The notes beneath the pieces were generated by a model. It made no database searches and was not told where the DNA came from. It saw only the letters and a program-made list of their open reading frames with translations. Positions 16,509-24,123 of a stretch of DNA of 46,530 nucleotides are shown here, piece by piece (the stretch's first letter is position 1; each line of letters starts with the position of its first letter). The position numbers and the translations under genes are program-made. The stretch comes from Phenylobacterium sp. (GTDB lineage Bacteria; Pseudomonadota; Alphaproteobacteria; Caulobacterales; Caulobacteraceae). The stretch spans positions 1-46,530 of the forward strand of contig NZ_JAUSLG010000063.1 of the NCBI RefSeq assembly GCF_030646615.1. The letters are read 5' to 3'.

Positions 16509-17546
16509 ATGCGCCTCCTCCTGACTGCGAGCCTGCTGGCCCTGACCCTGGGGGCCGCCGCCTGCGCTGAACGCGGCGAGCCGACGCCTGAGCCCAAGGT
16601 CGTGGCGGTCGCGGGCGAAACCCTGACCCTGGCGGCGACCACCGTCGATGATCTCAAGCCTGTCTCCGCCACGGTGACCACCCGTGACATGGCCGAGGCC
16701 CGGGCCCGCATCGGCGGCACGCTGAGCGCCCTGCTGGTCCGGGAGGGCGACCATGTCCAGAAGGGCCAGGTGATCGCCCAGGTGAGCGATCAGCGCCTCA
16801 ATCTGGAAACCACGGGATATGAAGCCCAGGCCGCCGCTGCGGCCGCTGAGGCCGCCCGCGCCGACGCAGATCTGGCGCGGGTCCAGACGCTCTATGACAA
16901 GGGGTTCTACGCCAAGGCGCGGCTGGACCAGGCCATGGCGGCGGCGAAAGCCGCCCGGGGCCAGGTGGACGCCGCCCAGGCCCGCCGCGCCGCCAGCGCC
17001 GAGCTAGGCGCCCAAGGCGCCATCCTCGCCCCCTCTTCGGGACGTGTCCTTCGGGCGCCCGCCCCGGCTGGGTCGGTCGTGACGGCGGGCCAGTCCGTGG
17101 CGACCGTGACCTCGGGCCAGCCCCTGCTTCGCCTGGAGATACCCGAAGGCCAGGCCCGCGCCCTGAAGGTTGGCGACCAACTGCCCATAGCCGCCAATGA
17201 CATCCGTGGCCTCGCCGCCTTCGGGACGGTGATCCAGGTCTATCCGGCGGTCACCGCTGGCCAGGTCACCGCCGATCTCGCCGTCGACGGCCTGCGCGCC
17301 GACCTGGTGGGCCAGAGGGTGGGCGTGAAGGTGAAGATCGGCGAGCGCCAGGCCCTGGTGGTCCCCGCCCGCTACGTCGCCCGGCGCTTCGGCCTCGACT
17401 TCGTTCGGCTGGTCGCCCCTGACGGGTCGGTCAGCGAGATCGCCGTCCAGACCACGCCGGCCGCCGCATCCGGCAGGGTGGAAATCCTGTCGGGGGCGCA
17501 GCCGGGCGATCGTCTGGCCCCGGCCCTGGCCGAGGCCGCCCGATGA
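16509..17546 (+). CDS. RND efflux periplasmic adaptor (HlyD/MFP family)
   Basis: 345-residue adaptor that links an RND pump to an outer-membrane channel. Residues 1-19 form a signal peptide with Cys19 (GAAAC), a borderline lipobox. It then has a lipoyl-like hairpin (VREGDHVQKGQVIAQV, about 76-91), an alpha-helical coiled coil rich in Ala (about 100-165), the second lipoyl half (SSGRVLRAPAPAGSVVTAGQSV), and a beta-barrel (about 205-300). ATG 16509 is preceded by GGAAGGA; a TTG at 16503 is less likely. Its last codon overlaps the pump start by 4 bases (ATGA). No outer-membrane component is encoded here; TolC at 2541 is a candidate. The adaptor's location in a persulfide operon is the striking point. 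Confidence 0.9.
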   Translation: MRLLLTASLLALTLGAAACAERGEPTPEPKVVAVAGETLTLAATTVDDLKPVSATVTTRDMAEARARIGGTLSALLVREGDHVQKGQVIAQVSDQRLNLETTGYEAQAAAAAAEAARADADLARVQTLYDKGFYAKARLDQAMAAAKAARGQVDAAQARRAASAELGAQGAILAPSSGRVLRAPAPAGSVVTAGQSVATVTSGQPLLRLEIPEGQARALKVGDQLPIAANDIRGLAAFGTVIQVYPAVTAGQVTADLAVDGLRADLVGQRVGVKVKIGERQALVVPARYVARRFGLDFVRLVAPDGSVSEIAVQTTPAAASGRVEILSGAQPGDRLAPALAEAAR

Positions 17547-20500
17547 ACCTTGGCCTATCGGGGCGGCTGACCCGCGCCACCATCCATTCGCCCCTGACGC
17601 CCCTGGCCCTGCTGGCGGCCATCGCCGTGGGCCTGATGGCCCTGTTCTCGATCCCGCGGGAGGAAGAGCCGCAGATCAGCGTGCCCATGGTGGACATCAT
17701 GGTCTCCGCGCCCGGCCTGCGGGCGCCGGACGCCGCCGAGCTGGTGGCCAAGCCCCTGGAGACCATCGTCCGCAGCATCGACGCCGTGGATCATGTCTAC
17801 ACCCAGGTGCAGGACGACCAGGTCCTGGTCACCGCCCGTTTCGATGTGGGTGAGGACCCCGACGCCGCAGCCGTCCGGGTGCACGAGAAGGTTCGGGCCA
17901 ATATCGACAAGATCCCCGTCGGCATCCCCGAGCCTATGATCGTCACCCGCGGCATCAACGATGTGCCGGCGGTTGTCCTGACCCTGACGCCGAAGGCCGG
18001 CGCGGCGGACCGCTGGAGCGACCAGGCCCTCTATGATGTCGCCCAGAAGCTGCGCACCGAGATCGCCAAGGTCGAGGATGTGGGCCTGACCTTCGTGGTC
18101 GGGGGCCGGCCTGATGAGATCCGGATCGAACCCGATCCCGAGCGGCTGAACCTGCGCGGCGTGGCCCTGGGCTCGGTCATCGAGGCGGTGCGCCAGGCCA
18201 ATCGCAGCTTTCCCGCCGGCGTGATCCGCCAGGATGGCCAGGCTGTCGAGGTCACGGCCGGCGACACCCTGGCCTCGGCCCAGGCGGTCGGCCTGCTCAC
18301 CGTCGCCTCGGTGGACGGCCAGCCGGTCTATCTCCGCGATGTGGCCGATGTGATCCAGGCGCCGCGGGAGGATCAGGCCCGCGTCTGGCGTCAAAGCCGC
18401 ACCGTCGAGGGCTGGAACCAGGCGCCGGCCGTCAGCCTGGCCATCGCCAAGCGCAAGGGCGCCAACGCCGTGGTGGTCTCCGAGCACATTCTCGAACGGG
18501 TCGAGACTCTCCGGGGCGGCCTGATCCCCGACAGCCTGGAGGTGGCGGTCAGCCGCGACTATGGCGAGAGCGCCAACGAAAAGGCCAATGAGCTGCTCTT
18601 CCACCTGGGTCTGGCGACCGTCTCCATCGTCATCCTGATCGGCCTGGCCATCGGCTGGCGGGAGGCGGGCGTCACCGCCGTGGTCATCCCGACCACCATC
18701 CTGCTGACCCTCTTCGCGTCGAACCTGATGGGCTACACCATCAACCGGGTCAGCCTGTTCGCCCTGATCTTCTCGATCGGCATCCTGGTGGACGACGCCA
18801 TCGTCATGATCGAGAACATCTCCCGCCACTGGGCCATGCGGGACGGCCGCTCGCCCACCCAGGCGGCGATCGAGGCGGTGGCCGAGGTGGGCAATCCCAC
18901 CGTGGTCGCCACCCTGACCGTGGTGGCCGCCCTGCTGCCCATGCTGTTCGTCTCGGGGCTGATGGGACCCTATATGGCCCCGATCCCGGTCAACGCCTCG
19001 GCGGCCATGGTCTTTTCGTTCTTCGTGGCCGTGGTCATCGCGCCGTGGCTGATGGTGCGGTTCGCCCGCCAGACCCTGGCCGAAGGTCCCGGACATGGCC
19101 ACGACGAAGGCGGCGGCCGGTTGGGCGGTCTCTATCGCGCCCTGGCCGGCCAGGTCATCGCCAGCCGCCGCAGCGCCTGGATCTTCCTGATCGCCGTCGG
19201 CCTGGCCACCCTCTTGGCCATGGCCATGTTCGCCACCCGTACGGTGACGGTGAAGCTGCTGCCCTTTGACAACAAGTCCGAGCTGCAGGTGGTCCTCGAC
19301 CTGCCCGAGGGGGCGAGCCTGGAGACTACCGAGCGCGCCCTGGCCGCCGCCGCCCAGATCACCGGCGGCCTGCCCGAGGTGACCGCCATCGAAGCCTATG
19401 CGGGGACCGCATCGCCGTTCAATTTCAACGGCCTGGTCCGCCACTATTTCCTTCGCAGCCGCCCGGAATTGGGCGACCTGGCGATCACCCTGGCCCACAA
19501 GGGCGACCGTCAGCGGACCAGCCACGCCGTGGCGCTGGACCTGCGCGAGCGTCTGGCCGCCCTGCCCCTGCCGAGCGGCGCCTCGTTGAAGGTGGTGGAG
19601 GCGCCGCCAGGACCGCCGGTCATGGCCACCCTGCTGGCCGAGGTCTACGGCCCCGACGCCGAGACCCGCCGCGCCGTGGCCGCCGAGGTGAAGGCCCTGT
19701 TTGCAACCGTCCCCTATATCGTCGATATCGATGACAGCGCCGGTCAGCCGCGGCCGCGCCTGCGGCTGACGCCGGTGCGCGAGCATCTGGAACATCTGGG
19801 GGTCTCCGAGGGCGAGGTTCTCGACTCCATCGGCGCCGTGCTAGGCGGCGGCCCCGTGGGCTACGCCCACCGCGGCGAGGGTCGCACGCCGCTGGAAATC
19901 TCCGTCCGCCTGCCCCAGTCCGACCGCACCTGGAATGAGCGGCTGGCGACGACTCCCGTGGCCGTGGCTCAGACGGCCGACGGCCGCCGGCTGGTGGAGC
20001 TGGGCGAGGTGGTGGAGGCCAAGGCCGAAGCCGGCTCGCACATGATCTACCGCCGCGACGGCCTGGACGCCGAGATGGTCACCGCCGAGTTGGCCGGCCA
20101 ATATGAGGCGCCGATCTACGGCATGCTGGCTGTGGGCGAGGCGATCGAGGCCCATGACTGGGGCGCCCTGCCCGCCCCGGAGATCCGCCTGAACGGCCAG
20201 CCCACCGACGAACGCACGCCGACCTTACTGTGGGATGGGGAGTGGGAGATCACCTGGGTGACCTTCCGAGACATGGGCGCGGCCTTCGCCGTGGCCATCC
20301 TGGGCATCTATGTGCTGGTGGTCGCCCAGTTCAAGAGCTTCCGCCTGCCCCTGGTGATCCTGACGCCCATTCCGCTGACCCTGGTGGGGATCGTCATCGG
20401 CCATATCCTGTTCGGGGCGCCGTTCACGGCCACCTCGATGATCGGCTTCATCGCCCTGGCCGGGATCATCGTGCGCAATTCGATCCTGCTGGTGGACTTC

Positions 20501-20776
20501 ATCCGCCATGCCCAGACCGGCGAGCGGCCCCTGCGCGACGTCCTGCTGGAGGCCGGCGCGATCCGATTCAAGCCGATCGTGCTGACCGCCGCGGCCGCCA
20601 TGATCGGCGCCGCGGTCATCCTGTTCGACCCCATCTTCCAGGGCCTGGCGATCTCGCTGCTGTTTGGCCTGGCCTCCTCGACCCTGCTCACCGTGCTGGT
20701 CATCCCAGCCATCTATGTGGTGCTGCGGGACGATGGCCGACCGTCCAGTGCGCCCGCCGCCTTGCCCCAGGCCTGA
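17543..20776 (+). CDS. RND efflux pump permease (AcrB/CzcA-like)
   Basis: 1077-residue inner-membrane proton-driven pump with the full RND architecture: TM1 (about 18-38), two large periplasmic loops (about 40-340 and 560-880), and TM2-6 and TM7-12. Transmembrane helix 4 contains GILVDDAIVMIENIS with the Asp417/Asp418 pair used for proton relay in HAE-type pumps. GLAGIIVRN-type motifs recur in the second half (ALAGIIVRNSILLVDFIRH), matching the paired R-N motif of the family. The stop is 19 bp before the ArsR-like gene. It is coupled by a 4-base overlap to its adaptor. Substrate is unknown; placement between a rhodanese and an ArsR regulator suggests a role tied to sulfur compounds or metals, which I cannot decide from the sequence. 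Confidence 0.93.
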   Translation: MNLGLSGRLTRATIHSPLTPLALLAAIAVGLMALFSIPREEEPQISVPMVDIMVSAPGLRAPDAAELVAKPLETIVRSIDAVDHVYTQVQDDQVLVTARFDVGEDPDAAAVRVHEKVRANIDKIPVGIPEPMIVTRGINDVPAVVLTLTPKAGAADRWSDQALYDVAQKLRTEIAKVEDVGLTFVVGGRPDEIRIEPDPERLNLRGVALGSVIEAVRQANRSFPAGVIRQDGQAVEVTAGDTLASAQAVGLLTVASVDGQPVYLRDVADVIQAPREDQARVWRQSRTVEGWNQAPAVSLAIAKRKGANAVVVSEHILERVETLRGGLIPDSLEVAVSRDYGESANEKANELLFHLGLATVSIVILIGLAIGWREAGVTAVVIPTTILLTLFASNLMGYTINRVSLFALIFSIGILVDDAIVMIENISRHWAMRDGRSPTQAAIEAVAEVGNPTVVATLTVVAALLPMLFVSGLMGPYMAPIPVNASAAMVFSFFVAVVIAPWLMVRFARQTLAEGPGHGHDEGGGRLGGLYRALAGQVIASRRSAWIFLIAVGLATLLAMAMFATRTVTVKLLPFDNKSELQVVLDLPEGASLETTERALAAAAQITGGLPEVTAIEAYAGTASPFNFNGLVRHYFLRSRPELGDLAITLAHKGDRQRTSHAVALDLRERLAALPLPSGASLKVVEAPPGPPVMATLLAEVYGPDAETRRAVAAEVKALFATVPYIVDIDDSAGQPRPRLRLTPVREHLEHLGVSEGEVLDSIGAVLGGGPVGYAHRGEGRTPLEISVRLPQSDRTWNERLATTPVAVAQTADGRRLVELGEVVEAKAEAGSHMIYRRDGLDAEMVTAELAGQYEAPIYGMLAVGEAIEAHDWGALPAPEIRLNGQPTDERTPTLLWDGEWEITWVTFRDMGAAFAVAILGIYVLVVAQFKSFRLPLVILTPIPLTLVGIVIGHILFGAPFTATSMIGFIALAGIIVRNSILLVDFIRHAQTGERPLRDVLLEAGAIRFKPIVLTAAAAMIGAAVILFDPIFQGLAISLLFGLASSTLLTVLVIPAIYVVLRDDGRPSSAPAALPQA

Positions 20777-20795
20777 GGGAGGCTAGATAGGGAAG

Positions 20796-21158
20796 ATGAC
20801 CGAGGTTTCCGCCCCCATCGCCCGACGCCTGCCCAAGCCGGCCGAACTGGCCGAGCTGGAGGCCAGCGCCGCGGCCGCCGCGCGGCTGATGAAGCTGATG
20901 GCCAGCGAGCAGCGCCTGATCATCCTCTGCCACCTGGGCGAGGGCGAGTGCTCGGTGGGTGAGCTCGCCCAGCATGTGGGCCTGGCGCAATCGGCCTGCT
21001 CGCAGCACCTGGCCAAGCTGCGCGCCGAGCAGGTGGTCGGCACCCGCCGCGAGGGCCAGACCATCTATTACCGGCTGACAGACCCCGCCGCCGTCCGGGT
21101 GATCGACACCCTGTGCGACATCTACCGCGGCAAGCCCGCCCCTAAACCGGCGGCCTAA
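20796..21158 (+). CDS. ArsR/SmtB-family regulator, BigR/SqrR-like
   Basis: 120-residue winged-helix repressor. The recognition helix spans SVGELAQHVGLAQSACSQHLAKLR (about 53-76), the wing is GTRREGQTIYYRL (about 82-94), and the C-terminal helix holds TLCDIY. Resemblance to BigR/SqrR, which sense persulfide through a cysteine pair, is clear in LMKLMASEQRLIILCHLGEGE. Cysteines are at 45, 52, 68 and 107. Cys45 matches the conserved N-terminal cysteine. The C-terminal partner of BigR lies four residues later in my recalled alignment, so Cys107 is offset by one helical turn. It has no arsenic-type CVC motif. It ends the rhodanese-adaptor-pump operon and overlaps the convergent methyltransferase stop by 4 bases. 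I infer that it represses both divergent promoters of the island. Confidence 0.85.
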   Translation: MTEVSAPIARRLPKPAELAELEASAAAAARLMKLMASEQRLIILCHLGEGECSVGELAQHVGLAQSACSQHLAKLRAEQVVGTRREGQTIYYRLTDPAAVRVIDTLCDIYRGKPAPKPAA

Positions 21159-21757
21159 CCGGGCCGGCGGGCGATCAGGTCGATCAGGGCCGATGGGCCG
21201 CTATGGCCGGCGCCCTCCTCGATCACGGCGTCATAGACCGACAGCTCGAGGAGTTCGAAGTCGCTGAAGGCGGCGCGCAGCAGGGCCTCGGTATAGAGGT
21301 TCTCCGGCACGCGTGGGCCGCCTGTGCCATAGGCGATTTGCTCGGGCCGATAGCCTTCCAGGAGCAGCAGGCCGCCGGGCTTCAGGGCGCGCTTCATTCC
21401 GGCGAAGATCTCGTCCCGCAACTCGGGGCCTGCGAACTGGATAAAGATCGCCACCACCAGGTCGAACTGCGCGTCTGGCCACGCCCAGCTAGCCAGGTCC
21501 ACCTCGTCAATCCGCAGCCTCGTCCCCCGGGCGCGGGCCAGGCGCGCCGCCTTGGCCTGGGCCACCGGCGAGGAATCCACCGACAGGACATCCAGGCCCT
21601 GCTCGGCCAGCCAGACGCCGTTGCGCCCCTCGCCATCCGCAACGGCCAGGGCGCTGAGCCCCGATTTCAGGCGGTGGGCCTGGGCGGCGAGAAAGGCGTT
21701 GGGCGCCTCGCCAAACAGATAGGCCTCGCCCTGATAGCGCTCGTCCCAGAAACTCAT
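21155..21757 (-). CDS. Class I SAM-dependent methyltransferase
   Basis: 200-residue methyltransferase. ALAVADGEGRNGVWLAEQG (about 36-54) is a SAM-binding motif I variant with acid-G-x-G-x-N, the form seen in small thiol/tellurite-type methyltransferases. Motif II follows with LSVDSSPVA, and FDLVVAIFIQFA (about 98-109) is motif III. The N-terminus MSFWDERYQGEAYLFGEAPNAFL is typical of this group. ATG 21757 overlaps the TauE stop (ATGA). Its substrate is not identifiable. In a sulfide island a thiol methyltransferase that consumes H2S or hydrosulfide is conceivable, but no diagnostic residue supports this. It ends with a 4-base convergent overlap with the ArsR-like gene. Confidence 0.85.
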   Translation of the reverse strand: MSFWDERYQGEAYLFGEAPNAFLAAQAHRLKSGLSALAVADGEGRNGVWLAEQGLDVLSVDSSPVAQAKAARLARARGTRLRIDEVDLASWAWPDAQFDLVVAIFIQFAGPELRDEIFAGMKRALKPGGLLLLEGYRPEQIAYGTGGPRVPENLYTEALLRAAFSDFELLELSVYDAVIEEGAGHSGPSALIDLIARRPG

Positions 21758-22533
21758 CCGCTCAGCCCCTTCCAGGCGACATAGACCGCCACCGCCAGAA
21801 CCAGACCCGCAAAAAGCCGGCGGGCCAAGAGGGCATGTTGCGCCAGGGCGCCCGCGGCCTTCAGGCCGATCCAGCCGCCCCCGGCGCTCCCCAGAATGAA
21901 CAGGCCGGCCACCGGCCAGACCACCTGGCCTGACAGGGCGTAGTTCGCCGAGGTGGCGGCCCCGAACAGGCTGACCGACAACAGCGATGAGGCCGCCGCA
22001 TGGGCCAGGGTCATGCCGGTCGCCGCCATCAGGCCCGGCACGATCAGGAAGCCGCCGCCGATGCCGAAGAAGCCGGCGGCCAAGCCCGTCGCCAGACCGA
22101 TGGGCGCCAGCCGCAGGGTCAGGGGCCAGGAGATATGGACCAGCGGATCGCCCGCCGCCTTGGGTCGCCGCATCATGGAGAGCGCAATGGCCGCCATGGC
22201 GAGGGCGAACAGCGTCAGGAGGGCCTGGCCATCGACCTGCTTGGCCAGGCTGGAGCCCGCCACCGCGCCCGCCAGGCCGGCGGCGGCGAAGACGCCGGCG
22301 CAGGGCCACTTCACCCGACCGCTGCGGGCGTGGCCCAGCAGATTGACCGCCGCGCTGACCGCCACGGCCGCCGCCGAAGTCCCGATGGCCAGGTGCGTGT
22401 CGTCCAGGCCGACCACATAGAGCAGGGCTGGCGTCGCCAGGACCGAGCCCCCGCCCCCGAAAACAGCGAGCAGCAGACCGACCACCGCCCCGCTGACGGC
22501 TGCGGCGATCATCGCCGTATGGGTGAGCTCCAT
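21754..22533 (-). CDS. TauE/SafE-family transporter (probable sulfite/sulfonate exporter)
   Basis: 259-residue inner-membrane protein with seven to eight predicted segments in two repeats. GAVVGLLLAVFGGGGSVLATPALLY (about 15-40) and GLATGLAAGFFGIGGGFLIVPGLM (about 143-166) are the paired Gly-rich motifs of the TauE/SafE fold. The first acts as the entry motif of each half. The ATG at 22533 has the strong site AGGAGG five bases upstream; a TTG one codon earlier is less likely. It is divergent from the persulfide dioxygenase gene over an AT-rich repeat region, and coupled to the methyltransferase. Exporting sulfite, the dioxygenase product, is the natural role; substrate specificity is inferred from context. 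Confidence 0.88.
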   Translation of the reverse strand: MELTHTAMIAAAVSGAVVGLLLAVFGGGGSVLATPALLYVVGLDDTHLAIGTSAAAVAVSAAVNLLGHARSGRVKWPCAGVFAAAGLAGAVAGSSLAKQVDGQALLTLFALAMAAIALSMMRRPKAAGDPLVHISWPLTLRLAPIGLATGLAAGFFGIGGGFLIVPGLMAATGMTLAHAAASSLLSVSLFGAATSANYALSGQVVWPVAGLFILGSAGGGWIGLKAAGALAQHALLARRLFAGLVLAVAVYVAWKGLSG

Positions 22534-22564
22534 CAACGCCTCCTGATCTCGTAGATAGGCGCAT

Positions 22565-22593
22565 TTGCTATATTAGCAATAGTGAATATATAG
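22565..22593. promoter_or_regulatory. AT-rich repeats in tauE/persulfide dioxygenase intergenic region, candidate operator
   Basis: TTGCTA (22565-22570) and TAGCAA (22574-22579) form a perfect 6-bp inverted repeat with a 3-nt spacer. Further on, AATATATAG (22585-22593) is an imperfect complement of CTATATT (22568-22574). The site is 21-32 bp before the persulfide dioxygenase start and about 31 bp before the tauE start. It resembles the sqr/rhodanese operator in AT content and position and could bind the same ArsR-like protein. The two sequences are not identical, so shared binding is inference. Confidence 0.5.
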
Positions 22594-22610
22594 GGTGCGA
22601 AAGGGAGACC

Positions 22611-23474
22611 ATGATGTCCGTCCAGCACCACAGCTTCTTCCACGAACCCACCTCGACCGTGACCTATCTGGTCTGGGACGAGGCGACCCGCGCCGCCGCC
22701 GTCATCGACCCGGTGCTCGACTACGAGCCCCGCGCGGCGAAGGTCTCCGGCGACCAGATCGCCGAAGTTCTGCGGTTCCTGGAGGACCACGGGCTGAGCC
22801 TCGCCTATGTGCTGGAGACCCATGCCCACGCCGACCATCTGACGGCGGCGGCCCGCCTGCGCGAGGCCACCGGCGCGAAGGTGGTCATCGGCGCCCACAT
22901 CACCGCCGTGCAGGACTATTTCGGCAAGGTGTTCGGCGCCGGCGACGTCACCCCGGACGGCGCCGTCTTCGATCGTCTGGTCCAGGAGGGCGACACCCTG
23001 ATGCTGGGCGAGACCCCCATCGGCGTGCTGCATACCCCCGGCCACACGCCGGCCTGCGTCACCTATCTGATCGACGGCGCCGCCTTTGTCGGCGACACCC
23101 TGTTCATGCCGGACTACGGCACCGCCCGGGCGGACTTTCCCGGCGGGGACGCCGCGACCCTCTATCGGTCCATCCAGAAGATCCTGGCCCTGCCGCCCGA
23201 GACCCGGATCTTCGTCGGCCACGACTATCTCACCGACACCCGCCAGACCCATGCCTGGGAAACCACGGTGGCCGCGCAGGCGGCGGAGAACATCCATCTC
23301 CGCGGCGGGGTGACCGAAGCCGAGTTCGTCGCCCGCCGGGAGGCGCGGGACGCCACCCTGCCGCCGCCGGTCCTGATCCTGCCGTCCCTGCAGGTGAACA
23401 TCCGGGCCGGCGACCTGCCCCCGGCCGAGGCCGACGGTCGGGTCTATCTGCGACTGCCCGTCACCCTGACCTGA
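22611..23474 (+). CDS. blh: Persulfide dioxygenase (ETHE1/Blh-type metallo-beta-lactamase fold)
   Basis: 287-residue iron-dependent enzyme oxidising glutathione persulfide to sulfite. The metal site is readable: HAHADH (about 72-77) gives the first histidines, the HTPGHTPACVTY segment (about 143-154) gives another, and AFVGDTLFMPDYG (about 160-172) holds the bridging Asp. GHDYL near 204 supplies the last His. The start HHSFFHEPTSTVTYLVWD matches the BigR-linked hydrolases. ATG 22611 and ATG 22614 are adjacent; GGGAG at 22603-22607 favours 22614 by spacing. It is divergent from the TauE exporter, whose proposed product-export role fits. No fused rhodanese domain is seen; the rhodanese is separate. 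Confidence 0.92.
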   Translation: MMSVQHHSFFHEPTSTVTYLVWDEATRAAAVIDPVLDYEPRAAKVSGDQIAEVLRFLEDHGLSLAYVLETHAHADHLTAAARLREATGAKVVIGAHITAVQDYFGKVFGAGDVTPDGAVFDRLVQEGDTLMLGETPIGVLHTPGHTPACVTYLIDGAAFVGDTLFMPDYGTARADFPGGDAATLYRSIQKILALPPETRIFVGHDYLTDTRQTHAWETTVAAQAAENIHLRGGVTEAEFVARREARDATLPPPVLILPSLQVNIRAGDLPPAEADGRVYLRLPVTLT

Positions 23475-23563
23475 CGTGCGAGGGCGGGGCGCCCCCTCCC
23501 CGGCGGCCGGTCGAAATGCGAATGACGATTGGCGGGGCGGCCGCAATGGTGTTCTAGACTCCC

Positions 23564-24070
23564 ATGGCTCCGCAGAAAGACACCTACCTGTTGCTGGACG
23601 TGGCCGGCGTGGACATGGCCCTGCCCATGACGGCGGTGGCCGAAATCCTGCCGATGACCCGGCTCGACCGTCAGGCGCCCTGGCCCAAGGTGTTGGCCGG
23701 GTTCGTGAACCTGCGCGGCCGGCCCCTGGCGGTCATCGACCTCGCACGGGTGATGGATCCCCAGCGAGAGCCCTCGAAGCCCGACCTCTACAGCCACGTC
23801 GTCCGTCTGGACCAGGCCCATGGCGGCGGCGGTCTCGCCCTGCTGGTCGACCGCGCCAAGGACGCCGAGGTGGCGGCCGACGACTTCACCGAGGTGGATG
23901 ACGCCGCCACCGCCAACGGGGTGATCTGCGGCAACCTGCTCATCCTTGGCCGCCTGACGCCTTTGATCGATGTGAACCGCCTGCTCCTGATCGAAGAGGA
24001 GGTCCGGGTGGCCGAGATCGCCGAGGCCCTGCGCACGAGGCTCGAGGCCTCGGGGAGCAGCGAGCCCTGA
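23564..24070 (+). CDS. CheW-like coupling protein (first)
   Basis: 168-residue scaffold linking chemoreceptors to the CheA kinase. The CheW fold is visible from YLLLDVAGVDMALPMTAVAEIL (about 8-29) through the second half with GFVNLRGRPLAVIDLARVM (about 46-64) and LLILGRLTPLIDVNRLLL (near 125-142). It is longer than the usual core because of a helical C-terminal tail. It starts at ATG 23564, 89 bp after the dioxygenase stop, and opens the chemosensory operon. The stop sits next to the upstream extension of CheR. By order (CheW, CheR-TPR, CheW, MCP, CheA-REC, CheB) it corresponds to WspB. Confidence 0.9.
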   Translation: MAPQKDTYLLLDVAGVDMALPMTAVAEILPMTRLDRQAPWPKVLAGFVNLRGRPLAVIDLARVMDPQREPSKPDLYSHVVRLDQAHGGGGLALLVDRAKDAEVAADDFTEVDDAATANGVICGNLLILGRLTPLIDVNRLLLIEEEVRVAEIAEALRTRLEASGSSEP

Positions 24071-24123
24071 GCGCCTTCCCGGTCTTCGGGCCAGACCATC
24101 CCTTCTGGCGGCTGAAGGCGGAG

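Noticed and set aside
17555..19795. Long minus-strand open frame inside the RND pump gene
   Set aside because: Antisense shadow: Gln/His/Asp/Gly-rich with no recognisable motif, and the plus-strand RND motifs are complete.
21155..22564. A single long minus-strand frame that would fuse the TauE region to the methyltransferase
   Set aside because: Its upstream half reads the TauE gene in a wrong frame. The methyltransferase start at 21757 and the TauE frame, with a 4-base overlap, explain both.
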